From NCBI GenBank assembly GCA_035283645.1, contig DATETN010000056.1:1-64000 (forward strand): a stretch of DNA of 64,000 nt, written 5' to 3'. This document shows, piece by piece, positions 25,930 to 34,939 of the stretch (positions are counted from its first letter, which is position 1; every line of letters begins with the position of its first letter). The translations under genes and the position numbers were made by a program. The stretch is from PSRF01 sp035283645. Its GTDB lineage: Bacteria; Acidobacteriota; Blastocatellia; Pyrinomonadales; Pyrinomonadaceae. The notes under the pieces are model-generated. The model did not search any database, had not been told where the DNA came from, and saw only the letters and a list, made by a program, of their open reading frames with translations.

Positions 25930-26940
25930 TCAGTGATCGCGATCGAGGACATAGGCTGGAATTGCCCGAAGCGCTTCCAAGTATTCCGAATCAGGAAGCT
26001 CATCGAGCGCACAACGGGCCGCGGCGGCAAACTGATTCGCTCGCTCCCGCGCACGCTCAAAACTGCCGCTTTTATTGACGGCTTCAAGGAGGTCTTCGCG
26101 ATTGACAGTCTCATAAGCCGCCTCGCTTATTACCGTCTCAACCATATTATGAGCGTTACGATCCTTTTCCATTAGGTAGATCAGCGGCAAGGTAACTTTA
26201 CCGCCAAGCAGATCGACACCGGCGGCTTTTCCGAGCGAATCATTACTCGCGGTGAAGTCTAACAAGTCATCAATCAATTGAAAGGCAGTTCCCAGGTTCA
26301 AACCATAATCTCGCAACTTCTCCTGCTGGTCAGCTGTCGCACGACCCAGAATTGCGCCCACTTCACAACAGGCACTGAATAGATGTGCGGTCTTTCGCTG
26401 TAACACGTCAAGATAAACGTCTTCTGATATGTCAGCACGACGCAGCACGGTCAATTGCAACAACTCACCTTCCGTCATCTTGCGCGTGACTCGAGTGAGG
26501 ATATCGAGGATGGGTAAAGATCGCTCTGCAAGGCTGGTTTCAAAGGCCGACATGTACAACCAATCGCCCATTAGCACGGCGGTCTGATTATCATAGAGTG
26601 CGTTGATTGTTGGGCGGTTCCGCCGGATCTCTGACTCGTCGATGATGTCGTCGTGGACCAGCGTCGCCGTGTGCAAAAACTCCATGACGGTGGCCATACG
26701 AATTGAGTTGTAACGCCCACCTTCACCGCCGACAGAATAATTCGAAAGGATCGTAAGTGCTGGCCGGACACGTTTGCCGCCTGACCGAAGGAGATAGTCT
26801 CCAATGTACGAGATCACCTGAACATTCGATCGGGCCTGCCGTTCAAATTCAGCCTCCACTTCCTGCAGTTCGCCGGCGATGAGGGCGAAAATGCGGCGGG
26901 CGGAAAGACGTGCCTCTTCAACGGCGAGTAAGTTTGACAT
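25930..26940 (-). CDS. ispB: Polyprenyl (all-trans long-chain) diphosphate synthase
   Basis: A 336-residue isoprenyl synthase. The first Asp-rich motif is in LVHDDIIDESEIRRNRPTIN, the second in LIDDLLDFTASNDSLGKAAGVDLLGGKVTLPLIYLM, with GGKRVRPALTILS upstream and the VLMGDWLYMSAFE segment between. The residues before the first motif (MEFLHTATLVHDD) are small enough to suggest a long-chain product such as an octaprenyl or longer quinone side chain. The product length is inferred. It ends 30 bp from the HARE-HTH frame and starts 17 bp after yajQ. Confidence 0.9.
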   Translation of the reverse strand: MSNLLAVEEARLSARRIFALIAGELQEVEAEFERQARSNVQVISYIGDYLLRSGGKRVRPALTILSNYSVGGEGGRYNSIRMATVMEFLHTATLVHDDIIDESEIRRNRPTINALYDNQTAVLMGDWLYMSAFETSLAERSLPILDILTRVTRKMTEGELLQLTVLRRADISEDVYLDVLQRKTAHLFSACCEVGAILGRATADQQEKLRDYGLNLGTAFQLIDDLLDFTASNDSLGKAAGVDLLGGKVTLPLIYLMEKDRNAHNMVETVISEAAYETVNREDLLEAVNKSGSFERARERANQFAAAARCALDELPDSEYLEALRAIPAYVLDRDH

Positions 26941-26957
26941 CTCTATTGGCTACGGTC

Positions 26958-27455
26958 TCAGTTCGATCGGTAATTGGTGAATTCCATGTTGATGCCAAAG
27001 TCCTGGCCCTTCAACTGCGCTATTACTTGCTGCAGCGTATCGCGATCACGACCAGAGACTCGCACTACGTCTCCCTGAATCGACGCTTGCACCTTTGCTT
27101 TGGAATCTTTGATGAATTTGACGATCTCTTTCGCTTTGTCCTGGGGAATTCCCTGCTGGATCTTCACGTTCTGTCTAACCGTACCCCCTGCGGCGGGTGA
27201 AGCCGTTCCATAGTTAAGGGCCTTTAGCGGCACACTACGTCGGACGAGCTTCTGCTGCAGGATGTCATTCATGTTTCGCAGCTTTGTTTCATCCTCGGCC
27301 GTGAGCACTAGCTCATCTTTTTCAAGCGCCACGTTCGCTGAACTGCCCTTAAAATCGAATCGCTGGCGCACCTCTTTGACTGTTTGATGGATGGCGTTAT
27401 TGACTTCCGCCATATTTACCTGCGACACGATGTCAAAAGAGTTCTGCTGGGCCAT
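26958..27455 (-). CDS. YajQ-family nucleotide/c-di-GMP-binding protein
   Basis: A 165-residue cytoplasmic protein covering the full UPF0234/YajQ family length. SFDIVSQVNMAEVNNAIHQTVKEVRQRFDFKGS at the N-terminus, a duplicated ferredoxin-like fold, KLVRRSVPLKALNYG in the middle and the QGDVVRVSGRDRDTLQQVIAQLKGQDFGINMEFTNYR ending are diagnostic. Family members bind c-di-GMP and can act as transcription co-regulators. This is notable here because a diguanylate cyclase and an HD-GYP phosphodiesterase are encoded at 53-58 kb. Confidence 0.93.
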   Translation of the reverse strand: MAQQNSFDIVSQVNMAEVNNAIHQTVKEVRQRFDFKGSSANVALEKDELVLTAEDETKLRNMNDILQQKLVRRSVPLKALNYGTASPAAGGTVRQNVKIQQGIPQDKAKEIVKFIKDSKAKVQASIQGDVVRVSGRDRDTLQQVIAQLKGQDFGINMEFTNYRSN

Positions 27456-28219
27456 TGCAGTCGAAGCTTGTGAATGCGTTTGAAATTCCGGGTGAGAATA
27501 GCATCAAATTGTGAGCATGTGAAACTTATCGCTTGCTTGAGAGTACTTAAAAGCATTCCAATCTTTGGCCAGGTACTCGCCGGTCTTTGAGTATTTCACC
27601 CATTGCTGAACGCAACTGGTGAAAGGCGCTGTTCCGCCGCCTCCTGCCATCGAAATCCAACTTAAGGCCGTGGTTTAGGTTCGTCCTTACTTACTTACTT
27701 ACTTACTTATTGCCTCACGTAAAAAGCCACTCGAAAAGCGGCTGCACCAGTTGCCGACCGTTTGCTTGCTCCCGCACGTAACCAGACGACTATTTGTTAC
27801 AAGAACTTTAGAGACAGGACACTAGGACTCATAAGGATAGGTTCGAGAATAGGTTAATGCCATGTGACTTCTGCGTAGAGACACGTTGAGAAGCGCGCTG
27901 TCTGTCTGCAACTTGTCTAGACCTTCCAGCACTCGCTTTCCTCACAATCGCTCCGCTCCTGTTTCTATTTGAGTGATCTGAGAATTGTGAGCGCGTTGGA
28001 GGAAATATGGGTTTACAGCGAAAGCGGACTTGACGGGTTCCCTGCGCTCAGTTGATTACTTCGCCAAACGCTTCATCCAATTTGGGCCACATCGTTTGTC
28101 AATGAAATAATCTTGATTACATAGCGGGGCATGGTCTAATTGACAGCAACTACCTCGCGGTATAAGCTGCGCCCGCTGTCGTTTCCTCGTGCTCCTCTAA
28201 CCTCCAGGAGGATTGACTC
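27456..28219. other. Long non-coding region before the secreted SH3/Gly-rich operon
   Basis: 764 bp without a supportable gene. It contains a (CTTA)n microsatellite (27686-27708). An 8-codon ORF (28007-28033, ATG preceded by GGAGG at 4 bases) may be chance or a leader peptide. A possible promoter TTGACA (28140-28145) with TATAAG (28161-28166) has a rather short 15-base spacer. The strong Shine-Dalgarno AGGAGGA (28206-28212) lies at the end. No tRNA or known riboswitch fold was recognised. Confidence 0.6.
27686..27708. repeat. CTTA tetranucleotide microsatellite
   Basis: Between five and six uninterrupted copies of a four-base CTTA/TTAC unit in non-coding DNA. Confidence 0.85.
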
Positions 28220-28660
28220 ATGTTGCGTATCACTCCACTCCTCTTACTGATTGCTATCTATCTGCTCGCTGCTTGTTCGACCAACAAAGGTCAAGCCGTC
28301 CCAGCTCTTCCTACTGCCGCACCTCTTCAAAAGAACACGGCAACTGTACGTCTGGCAGTCGTTACATCGCCCAAAGCTAATCTACGATCCAAGCCGACTC
28401 GACAGGCGAAAGCCGTAGCAACGGTTGCCAAAGGCGATCAGGTCGTAATTATTAGTGGACTCCAGTTGGGCCATGGTATCGAGTACGAAGTGGCGAGACT
28501 GACGAAGGCTGGATACATGGCAATACCTTCGCGTTTACTCAAACGCCCAAGCTTCTCCGCAACCGCTAACGGCAGACCTACCAGCCACGTCCGTAAAGTA
28601 AGCCCTGCACTCAATCATCGGATGCCCTTTGCTCTAAAACCACACCGGAGGAACTCATGA
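28220..28660 (+). CDS. Small lipoprotein with bacterial SH3-like domain
   Basis: A 146-residue protein. A signal peptide with lipobox LLAAC (Cys about residue 19) indicates lipid anchoring. A Pro/Ala linker leads to an SH3b-type region (about 48-115): ANLRSKPTRQAKAVATVAKGDQVVIIS matches the usual N-L-R-x-x-P ... V-x-x-G-D-x-V-x-V-L pattern. The tail is basic. The AGGAGGA ribosome site is ideal; its sequence CCTCCAGGAGG is itself palindromic and might partly hide it. The stop overlaps the next ATG by four bases, so it is coupled to the Gly-rich secreted protein and may help hold it at the envelope. Confidence 0.7.
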   Translation: MLRITPLLLLIAIYLLAACSTNKGQAVPALPTAAPLQKNTATVRLAVVTSPKANLRSKPTRQAKAVATVAKGDQVVIISGLQLGHGIEYEVARLTKAGYMAIPSRLLKRPSFSATANGRPTSHVRKVSPALNHRMPFALKPHRRNS

Positions 28661-30729
28661 AAAAGCTAGGCCTTGGTCTCGGTGTCGCCCTCTTACTGAT
28701 TTGGCCGGTGACCGCCGATCTCGTGATCGCTCCGGACCGAACTGCCGCGCAGCAAGCGGAAAAGACGCCGGAACAAACGACGCTGGAACAAATAGAGGCC
28801 CAAGATCCTTTACAGGATAATTACGAGCGGAAACGTGCCGACTTCAGGTCGGGACACGAGCTATTGATCCGCAAAGGTGTGCCCTTCGACCCTGACATTC
28901 TGCTTGAAGACGATTGGCGGGAGAGGGTCAAACCTTTCCTCGGCCAGATGGCGCAGATGTCACAGCTGCGACGGATGTCCAACAAACTGAATGGCGCACA
29001 GCTCGCTGACATCCTCTACCTGCCCGAGAAGATTGAACTGACCGGGGACACTATCATTTTGACGAGGCGGTTGGTCTTCGAGGGCCGAAACATATTGATT
29101 AAGGGCCCGCATAACATCTATGTCTTCATTATCGAGCCTGAAGCAATATCCACCCTCAGCCAGGAGAGCTTGACGAGAAAACGCAATCTGCGATTCGCCA
29201 ACGCCAGGTTCACCGAACCAGTTGTGCCGCAGTCGAACGAAGACTTGAGCATCACCATAGATGTCAGCGGTTTCGGCCATAAAGAGTGGCTTGAGCAGCA
29301 GGCCGCTGCGCGCAAACGGGGTGGGGTTCAGCTCGTCAGGGCCGGGTATCGCGCACACAGTCTTCCTCAAACCCCTGCAAACGGCAGTGCAGGCTCAGCA
29401 GGAAACGACGGACCAGATGCAACTGTCGCCCTACAGGCCGACCCGCTGCAAGGGTCGATTGGATCTGAGGGTGTGTGCGGCACCACCGGCACTGTTAACG
29501 GCGGTACCGGCCAGCCGGGCGGCGATGGGGGCAACGGGGGCGACGGCAACACAGGACTAGCGGGAGGAAATGGAGGACCGGGGGGAACAATCTACTTTAC
29601 GACCGGCGCGACGGGCACTTACACCTTCGAGGCTCGTGGTGGAAACGGGGGTCCGGGAGGTAGGGGAAGCGTTGGAGCACTTGGTGCTCCGGGCGGGACA
29701 GGCGGTCGGGGCGGTAACGGCAAAGACTGCCCGTGCAATCAAGGCGGGGCAGGGAGTGGCGGCACCGGGGGGTCTGCCGGCTTCGGCGGCCACGGCGGCA
29801 ATGCGGCTAACGGCGGCGACGGCGGCTTTAACGGGGCGGGCGGCGACGTCCACGTGACCATTCCCTACGGCTCGTCACCGACTCTTATCTTTCTGAATGG
29901 GGGCGGCACAGGCGGTCAGGGTGGCATCAGCCTGGGGGCGGGCTCCGGCGGTGCGGCTGGCAACCCGGGAGGCGGCGGTTCCGGCGTCACCGGTACCTTC
30001 GGTTGCGGCAATGGCAACGCCGGAGGAAGCGGAGCGGTCGCCACCAACGGCCAACCCGGCACGTCGGCTAGTTCGGGATTGAGTCGGCCGAACGGAGCCA
30101 GTGGTCACAACTTTGTCTGCATGACGGCCCCGCCGGGAGGGGCTCCCTGCCCTGGGGGCACCTGGCTTTGTACCGGCTGGCAGTGCTACTCACCGATCAT
30201 CATCGATACAGACGGCAATGGCTTTGATCTCACTGACGGTCCCGGCGGCGTGAACTTCGACTTCTTCGGCAACGGCCAGGCTATTCCTCTCAGTTGGACC
30301 ACCTCCAGCGCCGACGATTCCTGGCTGACTCTCGATCGCAACGGTAATGGCATGGTCGAGAGCGGACGGGAGTTGTTCGGCAACTTAACGCCGCAGCCGG
30401 CGTCGGATCGTCCCAACGGCTTCCTCGCTCTGGCCGTCTACGACCAGTCCGAGGAAGGTGGAAATGGCGACGCAGTACTTGACAGTCATGACGCCATCTT
30501 CCAATCGCTGCGGCTCTGGAAAGACACTAACCACAACGGCATTTCCGAATTCTGGGAGCTACACACCCTTCCTGACTTCGACGTGAAGTCGATTTCCTTG
30601 GAATACAAAGAGTCCAGACGGACAGATCAATATGGTAACACCTTCCGTTACAGGGCGAAGGTACTTGGTGCGAGGAGCTCCAGCGTCGGACGCTGGGCAT
30701 ACGACGTATTCCTCCTCAGGGCCCCGTAG
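28657..30729 (+). CDS. Secreted Gly-rich (collagen/PGRS-like) protein with C-terminal EF-hand-like module
   Basis: A 690-residue protein with a signal peptide (about 1-20). Residues about 40-220 are an ordinary mixed region with no domain I can name. Residues about 245-465 are dominated by Gly with repeated GG-x-GG, NGG and GPGG triplets, much like PE-PGRS or collagen-like proteins, and include clustered cysteines (CPCNQGG, FGCGNG). From about 505 the sequence becomes a Ca-binding-type module: IIDTDGNGFDLTDG, LTLDRNGNGMVESGRELFGN, WKDTNHNGISEFWELHTL. Its DxDxNG loops are common at the C-termini of large secreted repeat proteins. The Gly-rich part is strikingly GC-rich compared with neighbours. 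Probably an extracellular matrix or adhesive surface protein; the function is inference. Confidence 0.75.
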   Translation: MKKLGLGLGVALLLIWPVTADLVIAPDRTAAQQAEKTPEQTTLEQIEAQDPLQDNYERKRADFRSGHELLIRKGVPFDPDILLEDDWRERVKPFLGQMAQMSQLRRMSNKLNGAQLADILYLPEKIELTGDTIILTRRLVFEGRNILIKGPHNIYVFIIEPEAISTLSQESLTRKRNLRFANARFTEPVVPQSNEDLSITIDVSGFGHKEWLEQQAAARKRGGVQLVRAGYRAHSLPQTPANGSAGSAGNDGPDATVALQADPLQGSIGSEGVCGTTGTVNGGTGQPGGDGGNGGDGNTGLAGGNGGPGGTIYFTTGATGTYTFEARGGNGGPGGRGSVGALGAPGGTGGRGGNGKDCPCNQGGAGSGGTGGSAGFGGHGGNAANGGDGGFNGAGGDVHVTIPYGSSPTLIFLNGGGTGGQGGISLGAGSGGAAGNPGGGGSGVTGTFGCGNGNAGGSGAVATNGQPGTSASSGLSRPNGASGHNFVCMTAPPGGAPCPGGTWLCTGWQCYSPIIIDTDGNGFDLTDGPGGVNFDFFGNGQAIPLSWTTSSADDSWLTLDRNGNGMVESGRELFGNLTPQPASDRPNGFLALAVYDQSEEGGNGDAVLDSHDAIFQSLRLWKDTNHNGISEFWELHTLPDFDVKSISLEYKESRRTDQYGNTFRYRAKVLGARSSSVGRWAYDVFLLRAP

Positions 30730-30755
30730 CGTCTCTTAGTCATGGCACTGCCCGC

Positions 30756-30796
30756 AGCACCCGCAGGTTCAACTTGAGCCTGCGGGTGCTCTCTTT
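30756..30796 (+). terminator. Intrinsic terminator of the SH3/Gly-rich operon
   Basis: Perfect 12-bp GC-rich stem (AGCACCCGCAGG, 30756-30767, with 30779-30790), 11-base loop, followed by CTCTTT. It begins 26 bases after the stop codon. Confidence 0.8.
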
Positions 30797-31351
30797 AGGA
30801 CAATCGCGCCTTTGGGTTTTGTCCGAGCGACAAGAGATTCAAAGCCTGTCTTAATCAAGATGGAAGAATGAGCTTTCCTGATTCATGAGGAGCCAATAGC
30901 TGTACCCGCCGTGTGAGGAGAATTGAGTAAGTAATCTGGTCTAGAAGGACGCCTGACAGCGGAGTCCCCGCGCTTGTCCATCTAATTACGAACCGACTTA
31001 CTAATCCCCTCGTCTTGCGGAAACTCGTTAAGGGGCTGAATAAGAAGTGTCCTACAGCCGATAGCGAGAAGTTGTCTGATGGAAAGTTTGATCGCTTTTG
31101 TCGCCTTTGCGGCCATCAGAAAACCAAGCGCACCTCTCAGCAAGCGCGGGCAGGGCTCGATACGTTCTAGCTTTGGTGCGACGGGCGCACACCTCTACTT
31201 AGAGGTAGGGATCCGCAGGGATGGATTGCACATTCCTATGTGCCAACGATCCACTTACGAGAACTCAGCTCATGAGCGAGATACCGCGGGTCAACCGCGC
31301 TTCCGACAGAAGGCTGATTTCTCCCTACGCCTATTGCGGATGGCTCCAAGG
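30791..31351. other. Non-coding region downstream of the secreted operon
   Basis: About 560 bp with no gene I can support. A stop-free plus-strand stretch (about 30940-31170) has no start codon in a sensible place and no recognised family. A 7-bp stem (CTGATGG/CCATCAG) near 31075-31120 is the only notable structure. Together with the 764-bp left flank this isolates the 28.2-30.7 kb operon. Confidence 0.55.
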
Positions 31352-32140
31352 TCATTCAGTTTTGACATTAAAGAATTTCAGGAAAGTCGCCGTTGTGATT
31401 GCCCCAATCTCTTTACTTTCCATCCCGTGAACAGCTCCTAACTCCCGCGCGACCTCGAGTACTCTGGCTGGCTCGTTACGTTTGCCTCGAAAAGGGACTG
31501 GAGACAGATATGGACAATCGGTTTCGATCAGGGTGCTTTCGAGTGGTACGTGCCTGGCCACAGAGCGAATATCATCGGCCTTCTTAAACGTAATGTTGCC
31601 GGAAAATGAGATTAGAAATCCCAGGCTCATAGCTGCCTCAGCCAACTCAAGCGTTCCGCCAAAGCAATGCATGATGCCTCCGCGATTCGACTGGCCAAAT
31701 TGCTCTCGCAGAATCTGAATTGTGTCGCTATCTGCCTCTCGCGTGTGGACGATAACGGGAACGTCACAGTCCAGGGCGGCTCTTAGCTGACGACGAAACA
31801 CGTCTCGCTGTACGTCCCGAGGTGAGTTGTCATAGTGGTAATCCAGACCAATCTCGCCCCACGCCAACACCTTGTCATTTTCTCGGATGAGGTTGCGGAT
31901 TCTCTCCTCCGCAGCGTCGTTGAACAACCGCGCATCGTGAGGATGCGTTCCCACCGCTGCATAAACCTCTTTGTGTGTTTCCGCCAGCCCGACAGCGCGC
32001 TCTAAAGAACCACTGTGCGGATCGCCTGTACCGACGTTCAGAATCAGGTGTACTCCAGCGTCTCTAGCGCGCGCGATGACCTCGTCACGATCCTCCTCAT
32101 ACTCAGGACCGTCTATGTGAGCGTGGGAATCGATATACAA
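31352..32140 (-). CDS. tatD: TatD-family metal-dependent hydrolase/DNase
   Basis: A 262-residue TIM-barrel hydrolase. Metal-binding DSHAHID at the start, AAVGTHPHDA, GEIGLDYHYD, VPVIVHTREAD, GIMHCFGGTLELAEAAMSLGF and the ETDCPYLSPVPFRGKRNEPARV motif are all typical. TatD proteins are Mg-dependent nucleases or related hydrolases. It follows metG by 20 bp on the same strand, an arrangement common in bacteria where tatD sits next to metG. Confidence 0.93.
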   Translation of the reverse strand: MYIDSHAHIDGPEYEEDRDEVIARARDAGVHLILNVGTGDPHSGSLERAVGLAETHKEVYAAVGTHPHDARLFNDAAEERIRNLIRENDKVLAWGEIGLDYHYDNSPRDVQRDVFRRQLRAALDCDVPVIVHTREADSDTIQILREQFGQSNRGGIMHCFGGTLELAEAAMSLGFLISFSGNITFKKADDIRSVARHVPLESTLIETDCPYLSPVPFRGKRNEPARVLEVARELGAVHGMESKEIGAITTATFLKFFNVKTE

Positions 32141-32160
32141 AGGAGTGAACCGAAACCCTA

Positions 32161-34275
32161 TTATTTCAAACGTGCGCCGTTTGGCACATCTTCGGTGAAG
32201 GTAGCAATTACCGGGCGACCTTCTTCCCCGTAAGAAGCAGCGACGACCATGCCTTGAGATTCGAGACCGCGTAGCTTGCGGGGTTTAAGGTTCGCCACAA
32301 TCACCACTTTGCGGCCGACCATCTGCGTGGGCTCGTAATACTGCGCAATGCCCGCGAGAATCTGACGCGGCTTTTCCTCCCCAAGATCGACCGTCATCAA
32401 AAGCAGCTTATCGGACTTTGGTAGTCGCTCAGCTGTTAACACCTCACCGACACGCAGATCGACTTTCGCAAAATCATCAATCTCAATGAAGGTGGTTACG
32501 CCGGGCATTGCATCAGCTTCTGTGGCTCCCCGCATCGGTGGCGTCGGCGCTGTTGAACTCTGGGATGTGGCGGGTACGGCGTCGGCCTCGGTGGCATGGC
32601 TGCCGCTCCCGTCACCTCCGTCTCGAATCGCCGAAAGTATCTTCGCTTTATCGAGCCGGGGAAATACCGGCTTGACTTCGCGAATCTGAGTGCCTGGTTC
32701 CAGTCCGCCCCATTGTAGGCGCAGCGGATTGCTCTGCCCGAGCGAATCGCCTAGACCTAACTGTGAATGGATGCTTTGTGTCGCTTCGGGCATCACGGGA
32801 TAGAGCAGAACACAGAGCCAGCGCAGAGTCTCAGCAGCTCTATAAAGCACTGCGTTCAATGTCTGACGCTGGTTCTCATCCTTTGCGAGGTCCCATGGTT
32901 TGGCATCAGTGATCATCTTGTCGACGCGAGCGACAACGGACCAGGCCACTTCTAACGCGCGACTAAAAGCGAATTCCTCTACCTGCTCGACAAACTGATT
33001 TCGTGCGTGCTCGACGAAACCGGCTATTGTAGTTTCGTCCGTATCGACACCACTGCGCTTTGCTAAAAGCAGTTTTTCATCTGAAATGGTTCCGGAAGGC
33101 ACCTGGGCATCGCAGTAACGCGCTATCATGGTCAAGGTACGACTCGAGAGGTTTCCTAACCCGCTGGCAAGATCACTGTTGGTTCGATCGATGAGGGTCT
33201 CATAACCAAATCGCCCATCCTGACCAAACACCATTTCACGCAGACAGAAGTAACGAACAGCATCATTAGAGAAGTGACGATGAAGCACATCTAACTCAAT
33301 CGTGTTGCCAATCGTCTTCGACATCTTGCGCCCGGCGGAATCTACCCACATTCCGTGGGCCACGACCGAACGGGGAAGTTCAACACCGGCCGCCATGAGG
33401 AAAGCGGGCCAATACACAGCGTGAAACCGCAGAATGTCTTTTCCAACCAGGTGCAATCCGGGCCAGAATTTTTCAAAACCTACGGTTCTTTGCTGCTGTT
33501 CATTGCCAAACCCAATCGCCGTGATGTAGTTAGTAAGCGCGTCGAACCAAACGTACATTGTGTGATCTGGGTCGTCGGGTACCGGAACTCCCCAGCTCAC
33601 TGACCTTCGCAAACGGCTGATAGAAAGATCCTGCAAACCACCGCTGACGAAACTCTTGACCTCATTGCGTCGCGCTTCCGGAAACACGAATCGGGGTCGC
33701 TCTTCATAAAGGCTCAGAAGCGCATCCGCGTAGTCACTCAGCCTGAAGAAGTAACTGTCTTCCGAAACTCGGTCAAGTGGGGTTTCATGGATCAAACAAA
33801 GAGGTGTACCGGATTCTGCCGCTTCGGAGTATTCATCTTCAGTCTTATAAGCAGCACACGCGGCGCAAAACCACCCTTCATAATGACCTTTATAGATTGC
33901 CTCGTTACCTTTGGGTGTTTTTGATCTCTTTACGCGACGCCAGAACTCGCTAACCCCTTCGTAGTGGAAAGGCTCAGTAGTTCTCATGAAAATGTCGTAG
34001 CCGCCGTGAGCAGTATCCACCCCGAACTCCGCCGTCATCTTTTTGTAGTAACTGACCACGTAATCGGCCTGCTCTTTAGGCGTGCGACCCGCACTTTCTG
34101 CCGCGCGTTCAATGTTGATCCCGTGTTCGTCTGTACCGGTCAGGAAGAAAGTATCGATTCCCTGTTGACGTTTGCTGCGTGCGATGGTGTCGCCCACGAT
34201 CATCGTATAGAGATGACCAAGGTGCGGAAGACTATTAGCGTAGTAAATTGGAGTAGTTAGATAGAAGGTGCTCAT
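32161..34275 (-). CDS. metG: Methionyl-tRNA synthetase with C-terminal tRNA-binding domain
   Basis: A 704-residue class I synthetase. HIGH-type motif HLGH near residue 17, a Cys-rich zinc knuckle (FCAACAAYK...CLIH, about 136-165) and the KMSKS loop GRKMSKTIGN are visible. The anticodon domain follows, then a Ser/Thr/Pro linker (about 560-598) containing a duplicated ATEADA-V/M-P octamer. The last 100 residues form an EMAP-II/Arc1-type tRNA-binding domain (IDDFAKVDLRVGEVLTAERLPKSDKLLLMTVDLG). It charges initiator and elongator tRNA-Met. The domain order matches dimeric MetRS enzymes. Confidence 0.96.
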   Translation of the reverse strand: MSTFYLTTPIYYANSLPHLGHLYTMIVGDTIARSKRQQGIDTFFLTGTDEHGINIERAAESAGRTPKEQADYVVSYYKKMTAEFGVDTAHGGYDIFMRTTEPFHYEGVSEFWRRVKRSKTPKGNEAIYKGHYEGWFCAACAAYKTEDEYSEAAESGTPLCLIHETPLDRVSEDSYFFRLSDYADALLSLYEERPRFVFPEARRNEVKSFVSGGLQDLSISRLRRSVSWGVPVPDDPDHTMYVWFDALTNYITAIGFGNEQQQRTVGFEKFWPGLHLVGKDILRFHAVYWPAFLMAAGVELPRSVVAHGMWVDSAGRKMSKTIGNTIELDVLHRHFSNDAVRYFCLREMVFGQDGRFGYETLIDRTNSDLASGLGNLSSRTLTMIARYCDAQVPSGTISDEKLLLAKRSGVDTDETTIAGFVEHARNQFVEQVEEFAFSRALEVAWSVVARVDKMITDAKPWDLAKDENQRQTLNAVLYRAAETLRWLCVLLYPVMPEATQSIHSQLGLGDSLGQSNPLRLQWGGLEPGTQIREVKPVFPRLDKAKILSAIRDGGDGSGSHATEADAVPATSQSSTAPTPPMRGATEADAMPGVTTFIEIDDFAKVDLRVGEVLTAERLPKSDKLLLMTVDLGEEKPRQILAGIAQYYEPTQMVGRKVVIVANLKPRKLRGLESQGMVVAASYGEEGRPVIATFTEDVPNGARLK

Positions 34276-34293
34276 TATCGAAATTGGCAGGCG

Positions 34294-34917
34294 TTATTTC
34301 CCATTACCCGTGATGAGGGACATGGCCTCGGCGCGCGTCCGCGGGTCTTTGCGAAATCCGCCCAGCACGGCTGAAGTCACGGTCTTAGCACTTGCTTTGC
34401 GCACTCCTCGAAGCGTCATGCACGTGTGCTCAGCTTCAATAACGACCATGACACCGATCGGCTTCAACCCCTGGAAAAGAGTATTTGCAATGTCCGTCGT
34501 CAGTCGCTCCTGCAGTTGCAGCCGCCTTGAGAAAGTCTCGGCAAGCCGTGCGAGTTTTGAGATTCCTAAAATCCTTCCGTCACGGGGAATGTAGGCAATG
34601 TGGCACTTCCCGACGAACGGGGCAAGATGATGCTCGCACATTGAAGCAATGCTGATGTCTTTAACAATGACCATCTCGTCGTGCTTGTCGTCCGGCAAAG
34701 GCACCACATAGAGTTGCGGATCCTCGCGCATACCCGAGGTCAGTTCCGCATACATTTCCGCTACTCTTTGCGGCGTCTCTTTCAGGCCGGGGCGGTCAGG
34801 GTCTTCGCCAATGCCCTCGAGAATCATTCTCACGCCCCGTGCAATGAGATCAAGATCCGCAGGTCGTTGCTCGGAAGTGGTTTTTCTCTTTTCTATTTGA
34901 AGCTCTGGGACTTTCAT
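34294..34917 (-). CDS. folE: GTP cyclohydrolase I
   Basis: A 207-residue enzyme making dihydroneopterin triphosphate from GTP, first step of folate (and queuosine) synthesis. ETPQRVAEMYAELTSG, the zinc/catalytic SMCEHHLAPFVGKCHIAYIP, LARLAETFSRRLQLQERLT, and VMVVIEAEHTCMTLRGVRK are the family signatures, with the Cys and His zinc ligands intact. It sits 18 bp upstream of metG on the same strand and 22 bp after larC. Confidence 0.96.
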   Translation of the reverse strand: MKVPELQIEKRKTTSEQRPADLDLIARGVRMILEGIGEDPDRPGLKETPQRVAEMYAELTSGMREDPQLYVVPLPDDKHDEMVIVKDISIASMCEHHLAPFVGKCHIAYIPRDGRILGISKLARLAETFSRRLQLQERLTTDIANTLFQGLKPIGVMVVIEAEHTCMTLRGVRKASAKTVTSAVLGGFRKDPRTRAEAMSLITGNGK

Positions 34918-34939
34918 ATCTCACGCAACCATTGTGAAC

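Noticed and set aside
28140..28166. TTGACA-15-TATAAG before the SH3 lipoprotein gene
   Set aside because: Good boxes but a short spacer; mentioned in the intergenic note and not called as a promoter.
29397..30108. Several long minus- and plus-strand frames inside the Gly-rich gene
   Set aside because: They arise from the GC-rich repetitive codons of the true frame; the signal peptide and the C-terminal module belong to the frame 28657-30729.
30940..31170. Stop-free plus-strand stretch with a CRLCGHQK-like patch
   Set aside because: No start codon in a plausible place and no family; about 75 codons open by chance is not rare at this GC content.
31079..31441. 120-codon plus-strand ORF before tatD
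   Set aside because: It overlaps the tatD coding region by about 90 bases on the opposite strand, has no ribosome site and no recognisable family.
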